Source: Luscinia megarhynchos (Eukaryota > Chordata > Aves > Passeriformes > Turdidae). Taken from it: DNA of 64,000 nt. The stretch spans positions 21,025,820-21,089,819 of the forward strand of contig CM067569.1 of assembly GCA_034336665.1 (NCBI GenBank), written 5' to 3'. Shown here one piece after another: positions 46,601 through 56,613 of this stretch (position 1 is its first letter; each line of letters starts with the position of its first letter). The notes below the pieces were generated by a model. It searched no databases, had not been told where the DNA came from, and saw only the letters and a program-made list of their open reading frames with translations. The translations under genes were made by a program, and so were the position numbers.

Positions 46601-47740
46601 AACTGACTATTTCTATAGTCTGATGGCATCATACTGTTAATGTTACATTTATCACCTAACTGGAAATCCAAAGCATGAATAGTGAAATAATGTAATATGA
46701 TGTACTGTGTTTGACTTGTGAACATTAATACATCTTCAGTTACAAGACTCCTTGTAAAATAGATACTATCTTTTGGCAATGCTCAATCTTCACAGTGTTT
46801 CCTTTACACACAGTAAAGTAAAATTGGTGGAGAAGTGACTTCTTTGCAGCCTTTTCCTCACTATAGAGTGCATGCTGCCCAACTACATGCTCCTTCTTCC
46901 TATCTACATAATATAAACAACACAAAAGCTTACAGAAAAAACCCCAGCATTTACAAAGTGGGATTTGGGCTCTGGTGCTTTTGAATGCACAAAATAAACC
47001 TCTTTTTCCTTTATATTCTATAAACCTGTACTTGACTTTAAAATTGCAAACAGAAAAAGGTTTATTACCTTTCTTTAAAAGAAGTTTATACAAAAAAAAA
47101 ATCCATTGAAGTTATTTTATAATCATAGAATCACAGAATGTTAAGGGGTGGTCCCAACTCCCCCTGCCTGCTATGGGCATGGACACCTCTCACTACATCA
47201 GGTTGCTCAAAGCCCCATCCAACCTGGCCCTGACCACTGCTACGGTTGGGGTATCCACAACCTCTCTGGGCAACCTGTTCCATTCACCATTTTACTACCC
47301 TCACAGAATAGAATTTTTTCCTAATATCTAGCTTAAATTTCCTGTCTTTCAGTTTGTACTCACTTCTCCTTGTCCTATCACTACAGTTCCTGACAAAGAG
47401 TCCCTCTTTGGCTTCCCCGTAGCCCCCTCCAGACACTGAATTTTAAAATCATTGAATGGTGACAGACCTGGAAAGTATCTGCTACTCGGTGCAGAAATTC
47501 AATTACAAAGAGTGGTGGCACTTCTGTCTGTATGACAGACACGAAGAAGATTTTATCCCGATAGATACTGATGAGGTAGTGATGTGGAGTGGAGATGACA
47601 GGAGGCACATTCTCAACATCGATTGCTTTCTCCTGAGCTTCAAAGAAATAATCGCACACGGACTGGCTCACAACGCTCTTCCAGTGCTTCTCCAAGAAGA
47701 TATCACCAGAACAGTTTATAAGAAACAGGCTGTGGATCAT
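37590..47740 (-). CDS. AP3M1: AP-3 complex subunit mu-1 (mu-3A), complete coding region in 8 exons
   Basis: Mu-3A is the medium chain of the heterotetrameric AP-3 adaptor (delta, beta-3, mu-3, sigma-3), which sorts YxxPhi-signal cargo from endosomes to lysosomes and lysosome-related organelles. On the - strand the coding exons are 47740-47468, 46479-46308, 43992-43855, 41885-41800, 41439-41306, 40603-40396, 39080-38936 and 37690-37590. They join in frame to exactly 418 codons plus TGA, the human length. The protein begins MIHSLFLINCSGDIF (N-terminal longin-like domain, roughly residues 1-140) and continues into the mu-homology domain from about residue 176 to the end (YITKAGKFQVRT), which binds sorting signals. 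All introns are GT-AG. The gene is convergent with VCL and divergent from ADK, as in mammals. Confidence 0.98.
37691..38935 (-). other. AP3M1: AP3M1 intron 8
   Basis: 1.2 kb GT-AG intron. No gene, RNA or repeat family recognised. Confidence 0.88.
38936..39080 (-). CDS. AP3M1: AP3M1 exon 8 (residues 338-386)
   Basis: The exon encodes VLTWDVGKITPQKLP through PEENPSLNIQFKIQQ to LAIS plus one base, between an acceptor reading TTCTGACAAG on the - strand and a gtgagt donor. Easy to miss, because its only methionine lies mid-exon. Confidence 0.96.
39081..40395 (-). other. AP3M1: AP3M1 intron 7
   Basis: 1.3 kb GT-AG intron, with a 13-bp direct duplication (gaatactgacaaa) at about 40181-40206. Otherwise nothing recognised. 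Confidence 0.85.
40396..40603 (-). CDS. AP3M1: AP3M1 exon 7 (residues 268-337)
   Basis: The acceptor is TCTTTTCAG. The first base completes Asn268, then LVAIPVYVKHMISFK through to SYTFDPVTK, phase 0, with a consensus gtaagt donor. Mu-homology domain. Confidence 0.97.
41306..41439 (-). CDS. AP3M1: AP3M1 exon 6 (residues 224-268)
   Basis: The exon starts NPRLLDDVSFHPCIR after CCTTGCAG and runs to SYRVSSQ plus AA of an asparagine codon. The donor gtacgt lies two bases past the Gln codon, and the split Asn is confirmed by exon 7 starting with C. Mu-homology domain. Confidence 0.97.
41800..41885 (-). CDS. AP3M1: AP3M1 exon 5 (residues 195-223)
   Basis: 86 bases: it completes a glycine, then reads STVFAEIQGVIDSCI through to DLSLSFM, between a CCCTGCAG acceptor and a gtaaat donor. 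This is a small exon of the mu-homology domain; Ser replaces human Ala in VIDAC. Confidence 0.96.
41886..43854 (-). other. AP3M1: AP3M1 intron 4
   Basis: 2.0 kb GT-AG intron, with an 11-bp direct duplication (tataagggccc type) at about 42951-42971. No other feature recognised. Confidence 0.85.
43855..43992 (-). CDS. AP3M1: AP3M1 exon 4 (residues 149-195)
   Basis: The exon completes a glycine, then reads SSNVGDTLPTGQLSN through to EIDAIIDKS plus one base, with a gtaaga donor. The mu-homology domain begins within it (WRRAGVKYTNNEAYFD). Ile replaces human Val in FDVVEE. Confidence 0.97.
43993..46307 (-). other. AP3M1: AP3M1 intron 3, with a C-rich unrecognised block
   Basis: 2.3 kb. The part at about 44040-44760 is richer in C and G than the surrounding introns and reads like a decayed interspersed repeat, but I cannot name a family. 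A 10-bp duplication (atccatatga type) lies near 45818-45835. Confidence 0.7.
46308..46479 (-). CDS. AP3M1: AP3M1 exon 3 (residues 92-149)
   Basis: The exon starts with DYFGECSETAIKDNV after a TTTGTTTAG acceptor and runs to RSVVNSIT plus one base, with a gtatga donor. It covers the end of the longin-like domain and the start of the linker. Thr replaces the human Ala in SEAA. Confidence 0.96.
47123..47440 (-). mobile_element. CR1 non-LTR retrotransposon fragment (3' end, 5'-truncated)
   Basis: On the + strand the segment begins tcatagaatcacagaat, the reverse complement of the CR1 terminal octamer repeat. It continues through typical CR1 blocks: gttgctcaaagccccatcc, acctctctgggcaacctgt, tcctaatatctagc, cttgtcctatcactac and tagccccctccag. 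The element therefore lies on the - strand with its 3' end at the left, about 320 bases long and 5'-truncated, as most avian CR1 copies are. It is in the same orientation as AP3M1, in intron 2, and its truncated end lies 26 bases from the exon 2 donor. Confidence 0.9.
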
Positions 47741-47743
47741 TTT
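47468..47743 (-). CDS. AP3M1: AP3M1 exon 2, first coding exon (residues 1-91)
   Basis: On the - strand the acceptor TTTCCAACAG is followed by AAA and the ATG at 47740-47738. The exon reads MIHSLFLINCSGDIF through to HRVADTFQ. The donor is CAG|gtctgt, a weaker site (C and T at +3 and +4), with a CR1 fragment starting 26 bases into the intron. An in-frame ATG six codons upstream lies before the acceptor and is intronic. Confidence 0.96.
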
Positions 47744-49666
47744 CTGTTGGAAACACATTAAAAGAAGTTAAAATAAACAAAAGGGTATGTGGACATTTCT
47801 TATTCCAGATTCCCTTTCTTATGATGGTTATTCTTTATTAACATGCACTGTCAATTTAGGAAAAATATATACTTTGTTGCTTTTCTTTGAATTCCATTTT
47901 CTTTATTTAGAAGAACATTCCACCAAAAAATATTTACCACTGGATGAAGTTGCTAATGTATATCATAATGCAAGCACGAAGAAAGCACCCTCGTTCACCA
48001 CTTTCATCCCTATCTGGAATTTGCAATTTATTTCTTAAAGAAAAGCTGACTCCCATGAGCTGGCACTCGCTCAGACGTGCTTGCCGAAGTGAAAGAGTTA
48101 CTTGCACAGAAAGTTTCTATGGCACTGCAGTTGGCCTGGCAGTTGCCCACATAACGTAGAATTGCTCTATCTTAAAGATACAGCTCTTTAGCTTGTCAGC
48201 TTTCAGCTGTTGAACTAGAAAAGTACTTTTTACTTGCTGGCAGATTAGTCTTATGATCTATGCCAAGCTGCACTTGGATAAAGGGTTGGAATTCATTAAA
48301 AGTACACAAAACTAACCATTTAAATCTGATTTAATGAATAAAATTGCCTCGAATGTGCTTGGCATGCATGAAATATGTTTACAGAAAATGTTTTTCACTT
48401 AAAAACTTACTTAAAAGGGGAGTATGAACTGCAGGTAAGGAATGTAACTTTCTTCTTATCTCTTTAAACATTTACAAATAACATGCCTCAGCCACTGATC
48501 CTTTATTTTATTCATGGGGCAAGAAGCTTATGTGCCTATTAAAACAAATAATTCCAAGTCTATTTCTCAATTTTCAATGTGATAGTAAGTGAACTAAGTA
48601 GCTGGTAAAATGAATAGGTTACTATCTCTGCATCTACAGGGGAGACAAATGCTAGCAGTCTTCAGTTTATCTCTTCAGCCTTTACGTGAGACAGATACAA
48701 TGCTTTGGCTGACCTCCAGCATAATGATCCCCTTACAAAAAAAGTTCCAGTTGAAACTTGGGCTTGGAAAACAAACCAACAGTGGCTTCTCAAGGTGAAA
48801 TTAACCTGGTACTCAAAGTCAAGCATAAATTCATCTGTAGTGGAAGAAGCTGACCCTGGCACTGGCTGTTCTTCCCTTTTGCCTCTCAGGTATTGATTTG
48901 AGTAGGTCTGTGGATCTGCAATTACCTACATTAGGAAAATGGTCCAGCCAGAAATTGACCCAGCAAAAGGAGCTGCTGGTCAGATCAGCTTCTCAAAGCA
49001 AGTTATTACACTGTCAGAGAGTGCTAGAGCCAGCACAGGGCATGTGGTGGAATGGGCAGATGATAGCAATGGAGATCCAGAATCCAAAGTTAGTCTTTGG
49101 AGGAATTCAAACATGACTGGAAAGAGACCAGACAAGTACTGGGTGTCCACACCTTGAAACAGGAAGACCATCATGCATGCTGCATGTCCAAAAGAAGCCA
49201 AATAAACCCAAAACCTATAATGGTCTTTATTATTTTTACCATATTTGGCCAGAGTCTTGTCCTAAAATGCAGATAAAACTTGCTCCTTCTCTGTTAACTC
49301 TGGCACACTAACGTAAAAATAGCATGGAAGCATCTAGATGCACATGGCCCAGTCCCACAGAGATTTTAACAAGTCCAAACACTCTATGACTAAATCTCAT
49401 TCCAAAATACTGGAATAAGCGCTTAGCTGCACCCAGAGTGAGCTTGTGTTGCTGTGTCTTGAATCTAAACTACCCAGAGTACTAACTCATCTATCAATAC
49501 ACTTGTAACAATGAAAAACGGTTTGGCCCCCCAGATTTTGACAAAACAAACATATGTCTTCCAAAGCTCACCAAAGACGGTGAAAAAGGACAGCTCAAGA
49601 AGGTTGTCAGCAAGCTATTTCCCTCCACCTAAGTCAGCAGATGTGGGAAGAGAGCCCACATCCAGC

Positions 49667-49732
49667 AGGAGCAGCTGGAGTTTAGAATTTGAAAAGATCC
49701 AGCTTTTCAAATTCTAAACTCCAGCTGCTCCT
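49667..49732. repeat. Perfect 30-bp inverted repeat with 6-base loop
   Basis: The arms 49667-49696 and 49703-49732 are exact reverse complements. The left arm starts aggagcagctgg and the right arm ends ccagctgctcct; the loop is atccag. No mismatch in 30 pairs. It would fold as a near-blunt hairpin in RNA from either strand. It is in AP3M1 intron 1 and resembles no mobile element I know. Confidence 0.95.
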
Positions 49733-52700
49733 TCACATGCATGACAGCAATGTGCTCATCTTCACTGGGGCCATGCCAGGTCTCAGATACCTCCTGCCAA
49801 GAGCATGCTGTCTTTGGTAGCCGACAAAAAAAGACCAATAGTCAAAAGGTGGACAAAAATATTCATCTAAGCCAATATGGAATGTAAAGGGAAGTTCTTT
49901 TAGAAACCGTGATTGCAAATTTGCCTAAAAGTGGGTAAGCAAACAAAGCTACAAAGTGTTATTGTGTGTTTCTACTATCTCTCTCTCTGGACCAAATTAA
50001 TATCTAATTTAGTTGGTTAAAAACCAGACAATTTTAATACTGTGAGCACAGCATTTTTATAAAGGAGCCTTGACACAATTGCTTTAATCCAGTTCAAGTA
50101 AACATGTTCTGAATTTAGCCAGTGTTGAATATTAAAGCCTTTGAAAATCTCCTGGATAGTCACACAACAGTGGCAAGTATAATCAACCACTGAATGTCAG
50201 TATTGTTCAACACCTCGGCTGCCCACACATATGAAGGTGCTCAGCTATAAAGCTTAGAATAGACCTCTGTACGTTTTAAAATTGATACAATAGCATATCT
50301 GTTAACAAGTATCAGACCCATTTCCTATTAAATGCACACAAAGCTGCATCCAAGAGTCCAGTACAAGCAGCACTGGTAAGACTCCGCTTCCAGAGCAGCT
50401 GATCTGCAGCCCGCTCTGGAGGAGCTGTGCTGGACAGCAGGCAGCTTCCAATGATACGCTGACAAAGAGTATCAGACGTGTGACAGTGTTTGTAAGCCCC
50501 AGCAGTTGTGCTTCTCTTAATGTTCATCCAGATTCTATTCATTTACAGATCAGAAATGGCTGCATTTGTCACAATATACTTTGAACAAGCACAGCTGTGC
50601 AGCAGACCACACAATCACAGCAATCTCCTGTTGCACCAAATTACTGTAATAGCAGGGCCCCTTCTTTTGCCCCTAAGTTCCACTTAGGATATTAGACCAT
50701 GACTTAATATGCAATCAAGGGAGGGCATGGATAGCCAGAAGGGGAGGTGCCACTGCCCTTCTTTACTCATCTGCCCCAAGCTGCCTTGGTACCAGCTGTG
50801 TTCACAGGAGTGTTAGTGTGGCCTCGTGGTGAACCGGAGCAGCAAACTGATCCAGGGTACCAGGATCCCACCCGGCTGCCTACCCTATCTTCTATGTAAG
50901 AAGATACGGGATTACAGGATTTCCCATGACACGTATTCTGCTTCTAGCGTGCAAATCCTCTCACATACTCCTCTCTTCCTTCACAAGTTTTAGCAGTATG
51001 CTAATTTGAAGTGCTCTGGAAAACTGAAACTCTCTCCTTGCAGCCTAAGTGCAGAGCAGGCAGCCCCAGTCACACAAGCTCTGCCCTGTCAGTCAAGGGG
51101 CAGCTCAGTTGAAACACTTCCCAGTGCTGACCAGAATAAAGATGCTCTTATAGCAGTGGGGAAAGCAGTCTATTATACACAAGACTAAGTAATTTGATTT
51201 ATCCCATACACTGTCAAGCAATTGGCACCAGCTGATTAAAGATGGATTTTATGTCGAATATCTTAGAACTGGCAACACTAGAAAAATATCAATACAAGAT
51301 TTATAAACTATTATTTAATAAAAATTACTTACATTGCTCCAAATACTGAAGATTTCCCTGTTACTCTATTTTTGAGTGCCACATTTCATTTCAGACAAGT
51401 AGAGATCCCTGAATTAATTTCTCATTACCTGACTTTCTTGTCTCATCAGAACATAAGACTTGAAAAGCAAAAAGGATTGACAAATACTGAACATAAGAAA
51501 TCAATCCAGTAACATCAATATTCTTCACACCAGTAGGCCAACAGCAAAGTGTGTTAAGAGCTGCAGCACTTTGAGGGTAAAGGTCTTGAAACAAAGGTCC
51601 TAAGTTTTAAATTCACCAGAATTCAGGAATCGTGAGACTCTTCTCCATGTAGCAGTGTATGCAGACACCACTTTGAGACGTCAGCACAAAACCACTCTGT
51701 GTCAGGTACTGAAGGTGTTTCTAGGACTATTCTAAAGGACATGCCTCCCATCTCTCTGCTCTTAGGCCTACCTAAGAGCAGACTGAAGGAGTCCATGGAT
51801 CATTACTTGCATCTAGGCCAAAGCAAACTGTTCATTTTCAGTATACTGACAGCCTTTCATGTTACTGCCTAACTGCAAAGCACCTTACAGACTCTGCAGC
51901 AACTGCAAGAAGCCCTGCAGTTTTGCAGCTTCGTCTCAGACTTCCCATCCTTCCTCTGACATGCATAACTCCACAAGATTCTTCTCAGATATCTCCATCC
52001 TACAAGAATCTGAAGTCCACACAGAAAAAAACCCCATATTTTAACTAAGATGCCTTCAGTGAGCTGTTTCCACTTCTCGAACTTTTCTTTTGACTAAATC
52101 TGGATTTGCAATGTTACTGATTTTCAAATTCTTGGCACGGAAACATCTGGACTAAAGTCACAGCAGGCTCACAAGACAAAAATGGAGCTCACTGGCAAGA
52201 GAGAGAGGCTGTGAGCATGGGAAAAAAGACTGATTGCATATGCTTGTCTTTAGCTACAATTAAGTACTCTAAAATGTAATTAGTGCAGAAACACTGTCAA
52301 CAGCTGCTTTTCCGTAACACTGAGCTGAGTTACATTCAAAGCTCTGAAATCATGAAGTGAGGAATTTATCACTGACCTCTGTAATGCCCTTTAGAGCTAG
52401 TACTAATTACTGAAAACAACTCCAAATAGGACCATCACTAGGAAAGTATTCCACAGCTTCAATGTTCCCAGAATTTGGCATAGCTGCTCTGAAGGGTGGA
52501 AGGATTAGTGGGGGTAGACTGTCTGAGTCTCTGTTATGTATTTGTGGAAATGAAATTCTAGTGACAAGTGAATGGAAAGTAATCAAATGCTTACAAGTAA
52601 CCTGGAGAAATAAGCTAAAAACAGGCAGTTCTATTTCTATTGTAAAGCTAGTATTTTTGTCACAATCAGCTAGTCAGTACTTTAGCTTTTTCCATAGATT

Positions 52701-53603
52701 CAAATTTGCCACAAATGTGTTCCTGACCTCCCCAACCCCATTTACTGGCTTTCAAACCAGCAAACCTAATAAAGAGAAGTCCCATTAAACATCTGAACAA
52801 CACTTTCAAGACAGCCAACGTGGCAGCTCTGAAATACTGTAAAATTGGCAGGACCAACCTTACACATCATAATTAGCTGTGATTCAAGTTGATAAATCTG
52901 GAAGTCTCAGGTCTACTAAAACATGAATGTTCTATAATTTCACAGTTTTTAAATGCTATTATTATTTGTGTGTCTTAATGATGCTGCTCAAATGTCATGA
53001 ATCTTTTTACATATAAAATGCTCACAGCTTAGGTATCTGCATATCAAAGTAAAAATATTTTTGCAACCTTTTTTAAGAACTGCTTGTTGGCCCCCCATTA
53101 GTCAAGCAAAACTTTGTATCTACTCAACACCATGAAGTACTTGTGTCTGTACAACTACTCAGACATATTTTATAAGCAAGATCATCCTATTAAAGACTAA
53201 ATGCTTTGCTTCCCAGATGTTCAGCATATATTTATTTATCTTTGCTCTCATTTAAAACACTGTTTGTAACTTTCTGAAATTGTTTTTAAAAGGAAGTAGT
53301 CCTTTGAGAATACTCTGAAGTTGTCTTAAATCAGTGTTTGGTATCCATAACAAAATTTGCAACTTCCTCTGTGCTTTTACTAGTAGCAATTACAGCCTGC
53401 ATGATAATTTGTGCAGCATTTCATCTACTGTCTGATGAGCTTTCCAATAATACACTTGCATGGCGCCTCTGTTCAATTTAGTTCCAGTATAAATCTTTTA
53501 ACTGCTGGTAAGAGATTTCCATCTCTTGACAACAGAACAATATTAGATTCTGAATAATCGAAAAATGTTAGATCCTAAATAACTGCAGTTCCCTTTGGGA
53601 CCT

Positions 53604-53640
53604 GCAAGAATAGATAGCTTTGGCAAGAATAGATAGCTTT
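53604..53640. repeat. 19-bp tandem duplication, two copies
   Basis: The unit gcaagaatagatagctttg occurs at 53604-53622 and again from 53623, with one difference at the end. Local slippage-type duplication. Confidence 0.9.
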
Positions 53641-56099
53641 CTTGTAAAAGCTGGAAAAGCAAGAATTTCTTAGAAAAAAACCCACACCAAAACCTATAAA
53701 AATTCATTGTTAAAACTGCATTTTTACACGGAGACAGACCATTACAAACACAACTTATATCTGAATCAGAAGCTTTAGGACCACTAAGTGATGACTTAAG
53801 AAATTCACTCTGAAAGCAGTACTGAATAGACAGATAGGGCCAAATGGACACAGATAAAGTATCACGTCACATATTTTTAGTCCATAGTATTTTCAGGAAA
53901 ATAATGATAATACTGGGCTCATCTTCCAGCCAAACTATGAAGAACTCTGAATGGACAAGGCAGCAGGATTCAATCAGGAAATCCAAGCCACAACTTTCTA
54001 AGGACGTTTTTTCACCATGCTCTCCCAATTCACTCCTCCAGTAAGTCTGACAGGCCAGAGCAACAGTGCTACCAGCTTTATACTACTCTCTTTCACAGGC
54101 TCTCTTTGAACAGGCACTCAAGGTTCCAGAGAGGACAAGCACAGTGCCAAAGAGCCATGCACTACTGAAACACTCCATGAAGCCAGCAAGCACCACTGGA
54201 ACTCTGCTGGGCACGACAGCTCTTCCTAACATATGCATTCTGCCCAAACCAGTCCAAACACAGAGGGCACATAACTTCTTGTACCTTCCTTCTCCTCAAG
54301 AAGACAGAGCAAAGCAGCACTCTAATTCTTTTATCCTTATGAATGAGTCTCATGAATACTAAGAAGCTCGTGTTAAAAGGCTGCCTTTCATACATTATGT
54401 TAAATAAGTATTAAGAAGATTTAACTCCTCTATATTAATTTTTTTAAAGTTATGTGTGAAGCTGTAAGTTGGGGAAAATTAAAGAGATATAAGAAGAAGG
54501 AATTAAATATTTTAAACAAATTTTAATTCGGTTTCTTACATTATTACAGCCATGAAGTACAGCTACCACTCATCTCCTACTGTTCAGACTTCTCTACCTC
54601 AAGGACTTCGATTTATCTTTTCTGAATGCTCATGACAAGGTTTTTATTAAGGATTCTTCATGTAAGGAGATCTTTATATGGGAGAATAACTGGGACTTAG
54701 CTGGTGCATAACTGTCTTGCACAACAGAAAATTTAATTTCTTACTAAAACCAGCAAAATCAAACATGAGAGGGCATGGACTATTCTTCAAGTTTGATTTT
54801 CCATTGGCAAGGAATTTTCAGATAAGCGCATACAGGCAGTAAAGAATCTGTCCCCTTCCTTCCCCCAAAAGAACAAAGTTTGCTTGTGTTTTTGAGTTAG
54901 CACCCAACATGGCACATATTAGACCTGAGACATTTTTACAGAGAAATATCATTCAGATATTTCCTCTTTTTATTTTTTTTTCTTTAATAAATAAAGGAGA
55001 AGCTATGTATGATTCAAACCTGCTGGGAACTGCTACAGCAGAATCGTTCTCATATTGGCATAATCAGTTCCTTTGTAAAACATTGCTTCCATCATTTTAC
55101 CTCTTGCACGAGTAATTGAAGTTGATTTTGCTTTTCTTGGAAAATACCTTTTTCTCTCCCATACTGCAGTCTGCCTGTTATGAACACAAATTTTCATCAC
55201 CCAAGTATGATTTTTTGCCTGGTTGGTTATAGAAAAGCTGCATCGAATGGTGACACTATTCTTCCAGTTTGATTAACACTTAATGGCTACGAACCATTCA
55301 TCACACTGAAAAGATAGTAAGTGCATTACTAATTCAAAGCAGATTTGAACTGAAACAAAAGAAAAGAAGCGACAACCTCCGCTCAGTTGCCGCTGGGTAC
55401 TGAGCAGGGAGGGAGCGATGTGCAGCGCATAGTGGTGGATGATAACGGGTTTATTCCCAGCGCATATGATGCGGATCCGCACTCACAGGGCCCCTTGCTA
55501 ACGAAGCGAGTACAGCACGAGTAGAACCACCGCGGCTACAGCAGTGCTGCTGAGCACCGACCTAGGTGAGCCGGCGCCGCTCCCCGCCCGCCCTGCCCCT
55601 CCCGGCCCGGCCTCGCCGCGGGCTCTGCGAGCGGCGGCTCCCGCAGCGCCCCTCCCGCCGGCCCTGCGCTCCTGCCCCGACACCACAGCGAAGGAGCTCC
55701 CGGGGCACAACGCCCTCCTCCCCGCGGCCCGTCCTGAGCGGGAGCGGCGCCCATCCGCCGGTGCGGGGCTCTGCCCCGGCCCTGCTCGCTGCCCGCCGGG
55801 CGGCTCCGCGCTCCGTCAGAGCCCAGAACAACGGGGTGGCATTCAAACACGGCAATGGTTTTGTATTTAAATGGGCACCGAACGACGGAAACGAGGGGCG
55901 GGTAAAACGGAAAGTCTTGGATTTGCGAAGCAGCCTCCCGGTACCGCCGCTGGCGGAGATGTCGCTCCTACCCGACGCCGGCCAACCAGCGCGGCCGGGA
56001 CCAGGCACGGGCGGCTCCCGCCTAGCAGGGATCCCGTCCTCCGAGCAAGGACAGCGCCGCCCCGCTCCCTCGCGGCCCGGGCCCCCGCGCCCCACGTAC

Positions 56100-56300
56100 C
56101 TCCCCCGGCCCGGCACGGCCCGTCCCGCTCCCGGGGCAGCGGCCAAGATGGCGGCGAGGCCCGGCGGCGGCGCGGGGCCGCCCCCCGGCGGAGGCGCGGG
56201 CGGCCGGGCCGCTGCCTGCTCCGAGCGCCGAGCACGGCCCCCTCCCTCCCCGCCCGCCGGCCCCGCCGCCGCGGCCGCCCCTCACCGCCGGTCGGCACCG
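56100..56300 (-). other. AP3M1: Probable non-coding first exon of AP3M1
   Basis: The start codon exon is preceded by a splice acceptor, so a 5' UTR exon must exist. Within the CpG island the - strand has a strong donor GAG|gtacgt (exon end 56100) and a second, GCG|gtgagg (exon end 56286). The first looks better. The exon start is not defined by sequence. Confidence 0.5.
56143..56156 (+). promoter_or_regulatory. YY1-type motif in the bidirectional promoter
   Basis: CCAAGATGGCGGCG is a strong match to the YY1 consensus (AAGATGGCGGC), which commonly sits at TATA-less start sites. It lies between the two genes. Confidence 0.6.
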
Positions 56301-56557
56301 CTCGGCTTCGGCAGCCGGCAGGAGCCGGGCGCTAAACCCACCCGGGCCGGCGCCGCGGCAGCGCGCGGCTGGGCAGGGACGGCGGGCGGCGCGGGCTCCG
56401 CTCCCCGCCCCGTCAGGCGCCCGGCGCGGCCGTGCGTTCGTCCCGGCGCCCCCGCCCCCCGGCGGCGGTGGCGGTGCCGGCGCGGTCGGCGGGGCGGGCC
56501 GGGGCCGGCGGGCGGGCCGAGGGGAGCGGAGCGCGCCGCACGCCGCCCAGCGCGAAG

Positions 56558-56613
56558 ATGGCAGCGGGGGAGCCGCAAGCCAAGAAGCTCAAGCTGGAGC
56601 AGAAGCAGCTGAG
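56558..56613 (+). CDS. ADK: Adenosine kinase, long isoform, coding exon 1 (residues 1-19)
   Basis: Adenosine kinase phosphorylates adenosine to AMP and sets tissue adenosine and methylation-cycle flux. The ATG at 56558 opens an 18-codon exon, MAAGEPQAKKLKLEQKQL, plus AG of an arginine codon, with donor gtaacg. It parallels the human long form (MAAAEE..PKKLKVE..ALR), whose lysine-rich N-terminus is a nuclear localisation signal; here the basic cluster is AKKLKLEQK. The remaining exons, starting with the ENILFGMGNPLL segment, are beyond the window, and the alternative first exon of the short cytoplasmic isoform was not found either. An AAGATGGC YY1-type motif overlaps the ATG. The frame is open upstream, but only a GTG precedes, so this ATG is the start. 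Confidence 0.92.

Larger units (their letters stand above)
47744..56099 (-). other. AP3M1: AP3M1 intron 1 (5' UTR intron)
   Basis: About 8.4 kb, from the CpG island to the acceptor before the start codon. It contains a perfect 30-bp inverted repeat (49667-49732) and a 19-bp tandem duplication (53604-53640). No conserved coding exon was recognised on either strand. The left border is certain. The right border depends on which of two candidate donors (56099 or 56285) is used. Confidence 0.75.

Noticed and set aside
47741..47758. Upstream in-frame ATG adding six residues to AP3M1
   Set aside because: It lies before a clear acceptor (TTTCCAACAG), so it is intronic. The protein from 47740 matches human from residue 1.
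47456..47761. Open frame on the + strand opposite AP3M1 exon 2
   Set aside because: Shadow of a conserved coding exon on the other strand; no similarity to known proteins.
56432..56557. In-frame N-terminal extension of ADK upstream of its ATG
   Set aside because: The extension would start at GTG, not ATG. The protein from 56558 already matches the ADK long isoform N-terminus.
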